Below are positions 18,428 to 26,200 of a DNA stretch of 64,000 bases, piece after piece. This DNA is from Paenibacillus turicensis (lineage in GTDB: Bacteria; Bacillota; Bacilli; Paenibacillales; Paenibacillaceae). The notes beneath the pieces were generated by a model. That model saw only the letters and a list, made by a program, of their open reading frames with translations. It ran no database searches and was not told the DNA's origin. The position numbers and the translations under genes were made by a program. Every line of letters starts with the position of its first letter. The first letter of the stretch is position 1. Location of the stretch: NCBI RefSeq assembly GCF_017873435.1, contig NZ_JAGGKG010000006.1, positions 152,482 to 216,481 of the forward strand, written 5' to 3'.

Positions 18428-18649
18428 TCAAGATTGAGCTATAAATTTAATTGTAAAAAATGCATCAAAACGTCTTGATCAACCTTTAATTAAGCAAGAA
18501 ATAGTAAAAAAAACCTTTTGCTTTCCCCTCCACTACGAAGGTTAAAACAAAAGGATTTGTAATTTAAGTAATGACTATTTTCGAAATTATTGTAACTATG
18601 TGTATCGAGCAATCCATCTACAGGTAAGGTGGTTTGCTCTCCATCAGAT

Positions 18650-19044
18650 TTACTTTTGGAGTTTTTGTAAAAGAATATCTTTGTGTTCCTGTGAAAGCGC
18701 AACAAGGGAATTAATTAAATCAGCCTCTTTTCTTGCGAGGTTATATAGTGTTTCGTCAATTGTACCATTAAGCAATGCTTCATCGAGTTCTTCCGAATCC
18801 TTTTGGATTACATCTCCTGACGGCAAAATGACAAATCTAAAAATAAATCATCCATCATTTACAATGCAAACATTTTGGTCAAAGTATTTTACGTCAGCGG
18901 CTCTTTAACTTTGGCAATTTTCAGAAGTGATATGTAGCCTTTAAAATTGTCCATTTCAAGATATAACTGGGCATATTCTCTTTTCAATACACGTTTCCAA
19001 TCTGAACGGTCACCATATTTTCTCTTCAAGTCTTCATCACCCAT
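18650..19044 (-). pseudogene. Degenerate DUF402-domain protein
   Basis: Reading the minus strand from ATG at 19044 gives MGDEDLKRKYGDRSDWKRV and on to LLKIAKVKEPL, then a stop. After a frameshift the sense continues as VKYFDQNVCIVNDG, then jumps to MDDLFLD in another phase. After a further shift it reads FVILPSGDVIQKDSEELDEA and ends in HKDILLQKLQK with a stop at 18650. The pieces are in the right order for DUF402 proteins of Bacillales. About 40-50 residues of the middle (after VNDG) are missing, so the gene has an internal deletion plus frameshifts. No ribosome site is evident. The repeats A and B flank it. Confidence 0.75.
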
Positions 19045-19092
19045 ATAATCGGCTTATTACGCTCATGATGAGTTTAAATTAATGATCATAAA

Positions 19093-19276
19093 ATTAGTAG
19101 TTGACAAACAACTCACAGTAGCGAAGGGACAGAGGGATTCTGGAGAAGCGACAGCGGTCGTATTTAAAACCGGATTCCAACAATTATGTTTACCAATATA
19201 AGGTATCTGGTTTTAATAACGATCGTAAGAACGCTCTGTCTCGTAGCTTCCATCTTCCTCATTGTCAACTACTAAT
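19093..19276. repeat. Palindromic MITE-like repeat, copy B
   Basis: A 184-bp element with perfect 14-bp inverted ends, ATTAGTAGTTGACA and TGTCAACTACTAAT. The left arm contains CAGTAGCGAAGGGACAGAGG and GGAGAAGCGA, shared closely with copy C. The right end supplies the TAG stop codon (19272-19274) of the ABC permease gene. It may also act as the transcription stop for that operon. Confidence 0.8.
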
Positions 19277-20027
19277 CCCGCCGCCACTTCATTAACCAAT
19301 AATCAAGCAGATCAATGAGAAGGAACAATACAAATCCAAGGAAGCTAAACAGCAATATCCCACCATACATACCGTTGTAATCTAATCTCAACCACGCATC
19401 CATAATGTAAAAGCCCATACCGTATTCTGTCCCATATATTTCTGTGAAAAACAATACGGAAATCGCTGTCCCCAAGGAAATGCGAATCGTACTAAAAATG
19501 ACTGATAACGCACCTGGTAACGTAATATGATAAAACTTTTGAAAGCGTCCTGCACCAAGTGTACTTAATACATCATACGTATTGTCAGGGATTGCTTTGA
19601 CACCGTCGCGAACGGAAATAATGATTTGAAAAATTAAAATTAACATAATCATTAATATTTTAGAGCCTTCGCCTAAGCCAAAAAAGAGCATCACTACAGG
19701 TAATAAGGCAATTTTCGGAATCGGATAAGTTAAATATACAACGGGATCTAATAAACGATTGATGATTTTAGAACGGCCCATGATAATCCCTATCGTCATC
19801 CCAAGCACAAGTGCCAACAGCATTCCCACAAAAATACGAGTTAAGCTATACAATATATGTAAGCCCATCTCAGCCTTATCATACTGCAAGATAACCTGAT
19901 ATACATCAATTGGACTTGGCAAAATAGGATGATCAATTATGAGGTAAAGCACATACCAGCCTACATTCATAAGCAAAAAGACAGTCATTAATGTAATAAG
20001 GTGTTTTACTTTTTTTTGTTTTACCAT
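19272..20027 (-). CDS. ABC transporter permease, NitT/TauT (SsuC/ThiX) type
   Basis: A 251-residue inner-membrane permease with about six transmembrane helices. The cytoplasmic coupling loop DVLSTLGAGRFQKFYHITLPGA (about 155-176) is the EAA motif of BPD-type permeases. It belongs to the family importing aliphatic sulfonates, nitrate, taurine or thiamine precursors; the substrate is not determinable. It overlaps the ATPase gene by 7 bases. Its last codons and stop lie in the end of repeat B, so the natural C-terminus may have been altered by the insertion. Confidence 0.88.
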   Translation of the reverse strand: MVKQKKVKHLITLMTVFLLMNVGWYVLYLIIDHPILPSPIDVYQVILQYDKAEMGLHILYSLTRIFVGMLLALVLGMTIGIIMGRSKIINRLLDPVVYLTYPIPKIALLPVVMLFFGLGEGSKILMIMLILIFQIIISVRDGVKAIPDNTYDVLSTLGAGRFQKFYHITLPGALSVIFSTIRISLGTAISVLFFTEIYGTEYGMGFYIMDAWLRLDYNGMYGGILLFSFLGFVLFLLIDLLDYWLMKWRRD

Positions 20028-20812
20028 TTTTCCTGCATTACCTTTCTAATTGCCTTCATTTGTTCAAAAAAGAGAGGATGCTCTCGCTTACTATTATAAG
20101 GAACGGGAAACACTGGATTATCTATCATCGTTAATGCGTCGTCTTTGTTTGCAGGCATGATAACAATTTTTTGACCTAACACAATCGCCTCATCTACATC
20201 ATGGGTAACAAACAAGGTTGTTGTAGGATGTGTTGCCCAATTTTGTAAAAATATATGCTGGATTTCTTCTCTCGTTATAGCATCCAATGCAGAAAAAGGC
20301 TCATCTAAAAGCATAATTTGGGGTTGAATCGCAAAGGTACGCGCTAACGCCACTCTTTGCTGTTGCCCGCCACTAATCGCTAGTGGAAATTTGTGAGCTA
20401 AATTCGCAATCCCCATCGCAGTAAGCCAAAGCTGACTTTGAGCATGCTGCTCTTCTCTTGTTAAATCTCTTCGACTAATTTTTAGGGCAGTCATAATGTT
20501 GGAGTGTACCGTTTTCCAAGGTAATAAACCATAATTTTGTGGTACAAAACCAATAAGTGTATCCTGATTTTTTTGCAGTTGAGAATTGTTATATAAAATT
20601 TCACCTTGAGTAGGTTGAATTAAGCCAGCAACACTTCGTAATAACGTCGATTTCCCACAGCCTGATGGTCCTAGCAATGTATAAATTTGATGCTCAGGCA
20701 CATTCAAATCAATCCCATTTAAGGCTAACTCTCCACTGACATAACGAACGCTCACATCGGCAATTTGCAGCCCACTTGATTTTATCAAATTTTTATTTGT
20801 CGAATGCAACAT
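20021..20812 (-). CDS. ABC transporter ATP-binding protein, NitT/TauT type
   Basis: A 263-residue ATPase energising the neighbouring permease. Walker A is GPSGCGKST (48-56), the Q-loop is GFVPQNYGLLPW, the signature motif is ISGGQQQRVALAR, Walker B is IMLLDEPFSALD and the H-loop is LFVTHDVDEA. The start at 20812 overlaps the binding-protein gene by 20 bases. No good ribosome site is visible, which suggests translational coupling. Second gene of a binding protein/ATPase/permease operon. Confidence 0.9.
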   Translation of the reverse strand: MLHSTNKNLIKSSGLQIADVSVRYVSGELALNGIDLNVPEHQIYTLLGPSGCGKSTLLRSVAGLIQPTQGEILYNNSQLQKNQDTLIGFVPQNYGLLPWKTVHSNIMTALKISRRDLTREEQHAQSQLWLTAMGIANLAHKFPLAISGGQQQRVALARTFAIQPQIMLLDEPFSALDAITREEIQHIFLQNWATHPTTTLFVTHDVDEAIVLGQKIVIMPANKDDALTMIDNPVFPVPYNSKREHPLFFEQMKAIRKVMQEKW

Positions 20813-21818
20813 TTGAAATCACTTCTTTAGGGGAAATGTCTTTCTTTAACAAACCTTTTGACTTCGCCCAAGCAAACGCACGCTCCACTTGCTTTTCATC
20901 CACTTGATTTGCCGCAACATAAGCAGGCACTGTAATTTCATTTTTTAATGTAGTTGGATAACCCACTTCTTTAATAATGAGGTCGATATATTCATCTTGC
21001 TTATGAGTTTTCATGTAATCCACTGCATCATTATAAGCTTGATACATCGCAACGATCTCTTTTGACTTCACATCAATGACGCTTTGCGGAATTGCCAAAA
21101 TAAACGGATTAATTTCCGCTGTATGTGTAGAGCTTAACACCGTTAATCCAGCCGCTTTTCCCATCGTTACAAATGGTTCAGGTAAAATCGCAGCATCTGA
21201 TTTGTTATTTTTAAGCAATTCTAAACGGGTTGGAATTTGTGGAACCTCTGTAATGTTGATATCATCTTCAGTAAGTCCTACTTGCTCAAGCATCATTGCT
21301 ACTGTATATTGTGTAGATGTATTTTTGGATAAGATCACATTTTTCCCTTTTAAATCCTTAACCTCTTTAATGTCCGCAGATCCCGTCAACAAATCAAATT
21401 CACCAAAGGTTGTACTCGTTGCCTTTACGTCCAATCCAGCTTGATTATAAATCGCTAAAGCAACAAGATCCGCACTAATCGCTTCAATTTTACCTGCTTG
21501 AAACGCTACATCCCGATCCTTAGCACTTTTAAAGGTTTGGATATTTAAATTTACACCATGGTTTTTATCAAACCCTTGTTCATGTGCAATTACAAATGGA
21601 ATTGCATCTATGGAAGGCAGCATTCCAAGATTAAGCTCGCCAAGTTGCTCCGCTTGTGCTTGATTGCCACCATTTTTTTCTTTGTCAGCTTCATCTGCAC
21701 TAGAGTTGAACGCTTTGTCTTTTGCCCCACATGCAGCAAGCATACTTACTAAAAGAACAATTAAAATCGATAATGCCCATTTTTGCTTTACAGTTTTTTC
21801 AGTCTTTCCTTTTAACAA
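20793..21818 (-). CDS. Substrate-binding lipoprotein of NitT/TauT-type ABC transporter
   Basis: A 341-residue solute-binding protein, NMT1/THI5-like. With a TTG start at 21818 (GGGGG eight bases upstream) it begins with a basic n-region and hydrophobic core, then the lipobox SMLAAC (Cys30). The frame continues 25 codons further but without a ribosome site. Two-lobe features include LGMLPSIDAIPFVIAHEQG, DLKGKNVILSKNTSTQYTVA and AAILPEPFVTMGKAAGL. It is the first gene of the ABC operon. Candidate ligands include thiamine precursors, sulfonates or a flavin/pyrimidine precursor; the nearby rib-like genes make the last worth considering, but this is speculation. Confidence 0.85.
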   Translation of the reverse strand: MLKGKTEKTVKQKWALSILIVLLVSMLAACGAKDKAFNSSADEADKEKNGGNQAQAEQLGELNLGMLPSIDAIPFVIAHEQGFDKNHGVNLNIQTFKSAKDRDVAFQAGKIEAISADLVALAIYNQAGLDVKATSTTFGEFDLLTGSADIKEVKDLKGKNVILSKNTSTQYTVAMMLEQVGLTEDDINITEVPQIPTRLELLKNNKSDAAILPEPFVTMGKAAGLTVLSSTHTAEINPFILAIPQSVIDVKSKEIVAMYQAYNDAVDYMKTHKQDEYIDLIIKEVGYPTTLKNEITVPAYVAANQVDEKQVERAFAWAKSKGLLKKDISPKEVISNVAFDK

Positions 21819-22194
21819 TGTCAAAACCCCCGTCTGTTCACTATGATAGCTATATTTTAGATCATTAATTACGAATTCATTAATTACTAACAACTAAATG
21901 AATTGATCTTTCAATTTCTTAATACGTGTAAAAAAATGAGTCTCCTTCCTCTTGAATTGATATTGAGCATTTATTCACAAGTCACATCAAACAAAAACAT
22001 GACAACGTGCCCCGCCTAAACAATGCAATTTTACACCAATCCTCACATTTTGTATATTTATAAATTAAAATATTTGAGGTTTGATATAAATTTGGCGCGC
22101 GAGCAAAGCTTGATGGAAGACGGATATTGAAAGATTGTGGAATCATGAAGTAGTCGCTGTTAAAACTAATTTTTTTCCTTTAACTTTCTTCAAC

Positions 22195-22405
22195 GACTCA
22201 ATCCGCTTTTAGTATTTGACACTTACTTACAGTAGCGAAGGGGCAGAGGGATGGTGGAGAAGCGAACGCGGCCGCCTTTAAGGTATGACTTTTATCATTT
22301 ATAAGCTATATTTAAAAAAGTCATACCTTAACAGCGGTTGAAGCCACCCTCTGCACCGTAGCAACATACTCCCAATAGTGTCAAGTACTGATTTTTGATT
22401 GAGTC
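22195..22405. repeat. Palindromic MITE-like repeat, copy C
   Basis: Ends GACTCAATC and GATTGAGTC are perfect inverted repeats. Just inside are AGTATTTGACA (22211-22221) and TGTCAAGTACT (22379-22389). The left arm AGTAGCGAAGGGGCAGAGGG matches copy B with one change. The centre has a perfect AAGGTATGACTTT/AAAAGTCATACCTT hairpin. It occupies the gap between ribD and the ABC operon. The rest of that gap (21819-22194) is AT-rich and I see no gene, riboswitch or clear promoter in it. Confidence 0.78.
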
Positions 22406-22497
22406 ATTATAATAAATATTAGTTTGAACCGCGAGTGGTACATTCACTACTTGTACTACCAGCATCCTTTGTGCCTCTACCATTAATTTATATTAAG

Positions 22498-22530
22498 CCG
22501 AAAAAAAAGAGCTACTTAGAAGTAGCCCTC
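22498..22530 (-). terminator. Terminator overlapping ribD 3' end
   Basis: Minus-strand GCTACTT/AAGTAGC hairpin includes the last ribD codons and stop and is followed by TCTTTTTTTT. Confidence 0.8.
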
Positions 22531-23607
22531 CATCTTAAAATCAACCCCAATTTGTGAAAAAGTAACATCACGAAGTGGCTTCGCCTCGCTCATTAGCTGT
22601 ACGCCTGCACCTTCTAGGAAGGTTGGAGCCTCTGCGCCACCCACTACTTTGGGAGCAATATACAAAATCAACTTATCGACAAGTCCCTGCTCGATAAAGG
22701 AGGCATTCACATGTCCCCCACCTTCAATCATTAAGGAGGAATATTCGTGCGCACCTAAAGTTTCAAGCACTTCCTTTAAATTAACCTGATCAGTTGATGT
22801 TCGAAATACTTTGATCCCAAGCTGCTGAAGTCTTGCCTGCTTTTCCTCGTCAGGAGAATGACCAGTAAAAATCCAAGTTGGTGCTTCTCCATCGGTAATC
22901 ACTCTTGCCTCTTCTGGAATACGTAACGTACTATCTAAAACTACACGTAATGGATTGCGCCCATGAGGCAATCTAGTAGTTAGCTGCGAATCATCATGAA
23001 TGATCGTGCCTACTCCAACTAAAATTGCAGCATATTCATGACGTAAACGATGGACATCCTCTCTTGCTGCTTCAGAGGTAATCCATTTACTGCTTGCTTC
23101 ACGCGTCGCAATTTTACCATCCATCGTCATCGCTGATTTCAGCATCACGAAGGGTGTTTTTGTTACGATATATTTGTTAAAGACTTCATTCATCTTCGTT
23201 GATTCCTCGGCTAACACACCTTGAATGACTTCAATTCCCGCATCCTGCAAAATTTTAATGCCCCTACCCGCAACCAGTGGGTTCGGATCTAAAGCAGCAA
23301 TGACGACCTTTGTAATCCCCGCTTGTACGATGGCCTCGGCACATGGACCTGTCCGTCCATGATGAGAGCAAGGCTCTAAGGTGACATAAATGGTTCCACC
23401 CTTAGCAGCATCACCTGCCATTCTCAACGCATGAATTTCAGCATGAGGTTCTCCAGGCTTCAAATGTGCACCTACGCCCACAATTCTTCCTTCATTAACA
23501 ACGACAGAGCCCACCATCGGATTAGGTGCCGTCTGGCCTGACATCGCTTTGGCATTTTCTAAAGCAAGTCTCATATACATTTCATCTGTTTTATCATGCA
23601 TATTCAT
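22516..23607 (-). CDS. ribD: Bifunctional diaminohydroxyphosphoribosylaminopyrimidine deaminase / 5-amino-6-(5-phosphoribosylamino)uracil reductase
   Basis: A 363-residue RibD that carries out the two steps after GTP cyclohydrolase II: deamination of the pyrimidine ring, then NADPH-dependent reduction of the ribosyl side chain. The N-terminal deaminase (about 1-145) has zinc ligands in GEPHAEIHAL and PCSHHGRTGPC. The C-terminal reductase (about 148-363) has KSAMTMDGKIA, SKWITS and the NADPH-binding SLMIEGGGHVNASF. All key residues look intact. It overlaps the GTP cyclohydrolase gene by 14 bases; GAAGGG lies seven bases before the ATG. No ribE, ribH or ribB accompanies it, so it may serve a non-riboflavin pathway. 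Confidence 0.93.
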   Translation of the reverse strand: MNMHDKTDEMYMRLALENAKAMSGQTAPNPMVGSVVVNEGRIVGVGAHLKPGEPHAEIHALRMAGDAAKGGTIYVTLEPCSHHGRTGPCAEAIVQAGITKVVIAALDPNPLVAGRGIKILQDAGIEVIQGVLAEESTKMNEVFNKYIVTKTPFVMLKSAMTMDGKIATREASSKWITSEAAREDVHRLRHEYAAILVGVGTIIHDDSQLTTRLPHGRNPLRVVLDSTLRIPEEARVITDGEAPTWIFTGHSPDEEKQARLQQLGIKVFRTSTDQVNLKEVLETLGAHEYSSLMIEGGGHVNASFIEQGLVDKLILYIAPKVVGGAEAPTFLEGAGVQLMSEAKPLRDVTFSQIGVDFKMEGYF

Positions 23608-24373
23608 TTAACATCCCTTCACCTTGTGCAAAGTGACCTGATCTTTTCACCTTTGTTTGTAAATATTTCACGTTATATTCGGACACGTCACCCCATAACG
23701 GCATTCTTCCCGAAATATTCATACCTGAAGCACGTAAAGCTTCTAATTTCTTAGGATTATTTGTTATCAAGGTTACTGGTTTTTGTCTTAAATATTGCAA
23801 GATGCTAATTGCATCGCTATAATTACGCGCATCATCAGAAAAACCTAATGCAAGGTTAGCCTCTACTGTGTCAAGACCTTCCTCTTGTAATATATACGCC
23901 ATCGATTTACTTAGCAAGCCAATGCCTCGACCTTCATGGTTTGCAAGATAAAAGAGTGCACCTGCACCATGCTCTACGATTAGCTTCATCGATTGATGTA
24001 ATTGATAACCACAGTCACAACGTTTGCTACCAAAAATGTCACCCGTATGACAAATGCTATGCATCCGAATTACGGCATCTGGACTATGCTCAAAATCACC
24101 ATAAACAAGCACACTGGATTGTTGCCCCTCAGCAAGCTGGAGTGATGGTAGTAATGAGATCAACTCTTCTGACGTATACGCGGCATATCTAGCCCGTTCC
24201 GCTTCATCGTGAAGCGACAACCATGAATACCATTGAAACTGGATCGTTTGCCCGTCCAAATTAACAGGGAGCTTAATAGGACCAACCATAATACTTGTTG
24301 CATTTTGAGCATTCACGGTATGAATTTTATGTTTAAGCACATCAAGTGCATCGTTTGTATGATCTTGTAGCAT
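23594..24373 (-). CDS. ribA: GTP cyclohydrolase II-like protein (stand-alone)
   Basis: A 259-residue GTP cyclohydrolase II, which opens GTP to 2,5-diamino-6-ribosylamino-4-pyrimidinone phosphate, formate and pyrophosphate. The zinc cysteines are present in HSICHTGDIFGSKRCDCGYQ (about 118-137). The catalytic tyrosine is in GALFYLANHEGRGIGL, and the nucleotide-binding C-terminal segments VEANLALGF and TLITNNPKKLEAL are clear. Where Escherichia coli RibA has RQEGR this protein has NHEGR, an unusual variant. An extra ~75-residue N-terminal region precedes the core. It lacks the DHBP synthase (RibB) domain fused to RibA in typical Bacillus riboflavin operons. Confidence 0.85.
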   Translation of the reverse strand: MLQDHTNDALDVLKHKIHTVNAQNATSIMVGPIKLPVNLDGQTIQFQWYSWLSLHDEAERARYAAYTSEELISLLPSLQLAEGQQSSVLVYGDFEHSPDAVIRMHSICHTGDIFGSKRCDCGYQLHQSMKLIVEHGAGALFYLANHEGRGIGLLSKSMAYILQEEGLDTVEANLALGFSDDARNYSDAISILQYLRQKPVTLITNNPKKLEALRASGMNISGRMPLWGDVSEYNVKYLQTKVKRSGHFAQGEGMLNEYA

Positions 24374-24409
24374 AATAATTACACCTTCCTTTAATCGATA
24401 TATTAATAA

Positions 24410-25504
24410 TTAGCTGACTATAAAGTTTTGTTGATAGGTTTCTTCCATTAAAAATTGCTCCTGTTGCAGAGCATCCACTGTTTTTCGTCTTGCTTGCTCA
24501 AGTTGCTTAAGCCAGGTTAGGTTTAGCTTGTTTGCATGTAATCCTTCGATTAAATGTTCTGCCAGCCAGTCCGCGTCCCGAAGCGCCTCATTTAAACCAA
24601 AAGCTCCTGTTGGTGTCATCGTATGCGCTGCATCACCGATTAGGACAAGACCGTCTTTTGCCCAAGTATCTACTTGACTACTAAAGATATCTAACAAGAC
24701 AAAATCATGCCATGACTGAATGTGCTTCGTAACATGATGCTCAAGATCAGGAAAAGCCTTAATTAATGTTGCAATAAACGGCTCAAACGACTGTCTTCGC
24801 AACCTCGGGTAAGCATCTTCCTCGATGTTCCAGCCAATTTGGATATGACCTGTCGCTTGTGTAAATAAATGAAGCTGCTGGTTGTCCACGATAGCGGAAC
24901 GAATAACAGGCTGCCAGTCATCTGGTGCAGGAATACGTGCCCATAATAGATCATAACCATGACTACGATGTGACACTGACAAAGCGGCTTGCTTGCGAAC
25001 TGTTGAATAACGTCCATCTGCACCTACAATAATGGAGCTTTGTAGCTCGAATGGCTCACCATTTTCTAAAACAGCTGCAACCCCGCAATATTGTCCATCC
25101 TCATTTTGAAGAAGTTGATTGATTGTGACTCCAGTGTACAGGGTAAAGTTATCATATTGATTTGCCTGATTAATGATTCCATTTAGCAAATCACCTTGGG
25201 GTACATGTATACCCACATTTCCATCCGGTGAATCAGGAAATAATTTCTTTACAATTTTTCCACCAGACCAATACTCAATATGCGTTAAAGGTAAGACGGT
25301 TCCTTCGGCAAGAAAAGACAAGATTTGATGTTTGTTTAGAACCGCTTCGCCTTCCCCATTCAAAATTTCGCCACGAAATGCTTTACCAAGTGTTGGCTGC
25401 TTCTCTAATAAAACGACAGAAAGTCCCGCTTTGGCTAAAACATATGATAGTAATGCGCCTCCAGGACCCGCTCCAATCACACAAACTTCAGCATTTAATT
25501 TCAT
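24410..25504 (-). CDS. FAD-dependent aromatic-ring-hydroxylase-type monooxygenase
   Basis: A 364-residue flavoprotein monooxygenase (PHBH fold, group A). The FAD Rossmann motif is VCVIGAGPGGALLSYVLAKAG (residues 6-26, read as GAGPGG), the FAD/NADPH DG motif is IIVGADGRYSTVRKQA and the GD motif is GLVLIGDAAHTMTPTGAFG. Such enzymes hydroxylate small aromatic or heteroaromatic compounds. The start at 25504 has GGGAGG nine bases upstream; a TTG 24 bases earlier is rejected. It is the first gene of a monooxygenase/GTP cyclohydrolase II/RibD run, implying it acts on a pyrimidine- or pteridine-like product, or simply depends on flavin. The former is inference. Confidence 0.88.
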   Translation of the reverse strand: MKLNAEVCVIGAGPGGALLSYVLAKAGLSVVLLEKQPTLGKAFRGEILNGEGEAVLNKHQILSFLAEGTVLPLTHIEYWSGGKIVKKLFPDSPDGNVGIHVPQGDLLNGIINQANQYDNFTLYTGVTINQLLQNEDGQYCGVAAVLENGEPFELQSSIIVGADGRYSTVRKQAALSVSHRSHGYDLLWARIPAPDDWQPVIRSAIVDNQQLHLFTQATGHIQIGWNIEEDAYPRLRRQSFEPFIATLIKAFPDLEHHVTKHIQSWHDFVLLDIFSSQVDTWAKDGLVLIGDAAHTMTPTGAFGLNEALRDADWLAEHLIEGLHANKLNLTWLKQLEQARRKTVDALQQEQFLMEETYQQNFIVS

Positions 25505-25665
25505 TATATGTTCCTCCCAAGCAGCCAAAAGCTAATTTAAAGCTGTAAAACCAAATCTAACTTTAAAAAATATAAAACAATATTATACATTCTTATCTGA
25601 TTTTTCGACATAAAAAGAAGACGTCATAATCCGACATTTTCTAATACACTTCAATTCACTTAGTT

Positions 25666-25761
25666 ACTTTATGTAATAAAGTTTATTTTATATTATAAGT
25701 TTCGTCAAGTAATTAATTTTTATTATGTAAGCTTGTTAAATTAATAAAGTCATTATATAAT
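25666..25761. promoter_or_regulatory. Divergent promoters with candidate HxlR operator
   Basis: Minus strand: -35 TTGACG (25703-25708), 17-base spacer, -10 TAAACT (25680-25685) for the monooxygenase operon. The 17-bp palindrome ACTTTATGTAATAAAGT (25666-25682) overlaps that -10 and the start site, a repressor position. Plus strand: -35 TTGTTA (25733-25738), 17-base spacer, -10 TATAAT (25756-25761) for the hxlR-type gene. The rest of the 300-base gap is AT-rich with nothing else recognisable. Confidence 0.68.
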
Positions 25762-25804
25762 TTGGTATAACATTGGTTGTAAACATTAAAAAGAGGTGGA
25801 AACA

Positions 25805-26125
25805 ATGACAACAGCGATAATGTGTCCACGGTTTGAAAAAGCGGTTGAATTACTCAGTAAGCGTTGGACTACATTTATTGTATATAAGTTATTAGATGGT
25901 CCAAAACGGTTTGTAGAGATTGAAAATTCGCTCTCTAATTTAAGTGGCAAGGTATTGTCCGAACGTTTGAAGGAGTTGGAAGAGGAAGGCATTATTCAAC
26001 GTACCGTATATCCTGAAAAGCCAGTTCGCATCGAATATGCGCTAACCGAAAAAGGAAAAGCACTTGCTCCTTTGTTTGGTCAAATTCAGGATTGGGCATC
26101 AGATTGGATCGTACTTGCTGAATAA
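25805..26125 (+). CDS. HxlR-family transcriptional regulator
   Basis: A 106-residue winged-helix MarR-like regulator with the HxlR pattern: CPRFEKAVELLSKRWTTFIVYKLLDGPKRF at the N-terminus, with conserved Cys7 (the redox or electrophile-sensing position in relatives such as YodB and HypR), followed by LSGKVLSERLKELEEEGII and a wing in YPEKPVRIEYALTEKGKAL. ATG at 25805 is chosen, with AGAGGTGG five bases upstream, over the GTG at 25796 which lies inside that site. Divergent from the monooxygenase/ribA/ribD operon, which it probably controls. Confidence 0.88.
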   Translation: MTTAIMCPRFEKAVELLSKRWTTFIVYKLLDGPKRFVEIENSLSNLSGKVLSERLKELEEEGIIQRTVYPEKPVRIEYALTEKGKALAPLFGQIQDWASDWIVLAE

Positions 26126-26127
26126 CA

Positions 26128-26173
26128 CAAATAACCTGACCTAATATGATCTCACATTTAGTCAGGTTATTTG
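26128..26173. terminator. Hairpin between convergent hxlR-type and GH43 genes
   Basis: Perfect 13-bp stem CAAATAACCTGAC/GTCAGGTTATTTG with a 20-base loop, immediately after the regulator stop. T-runs are poor, but its position suggests a shared terminator. Confidence 0.65.
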
Positions 26174-26200
26174 CGGTGCTGTATATTTATTGCTTCATAT

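Noticed and set aside
18600..18908. A 102-codon plus-strand frame
   Set aside because: It is the shadow of the broken minus-strand DUF402 gene, whose fragments make coherent protein sense.
21819..22194. Possible thiamine (TPP) or FMN riboswitch ahead of the ABC operon
   Set aside because: I looked for the conserved TPP and FMN aptamer blocks on the minus strand and did not find them.
25505..25804. FMN riboswitch upstream of the ribA/ribD operon
   Set aside because: The gap contains only promoters and a palindrome; none of the conserved FMN aptamer segments is present.
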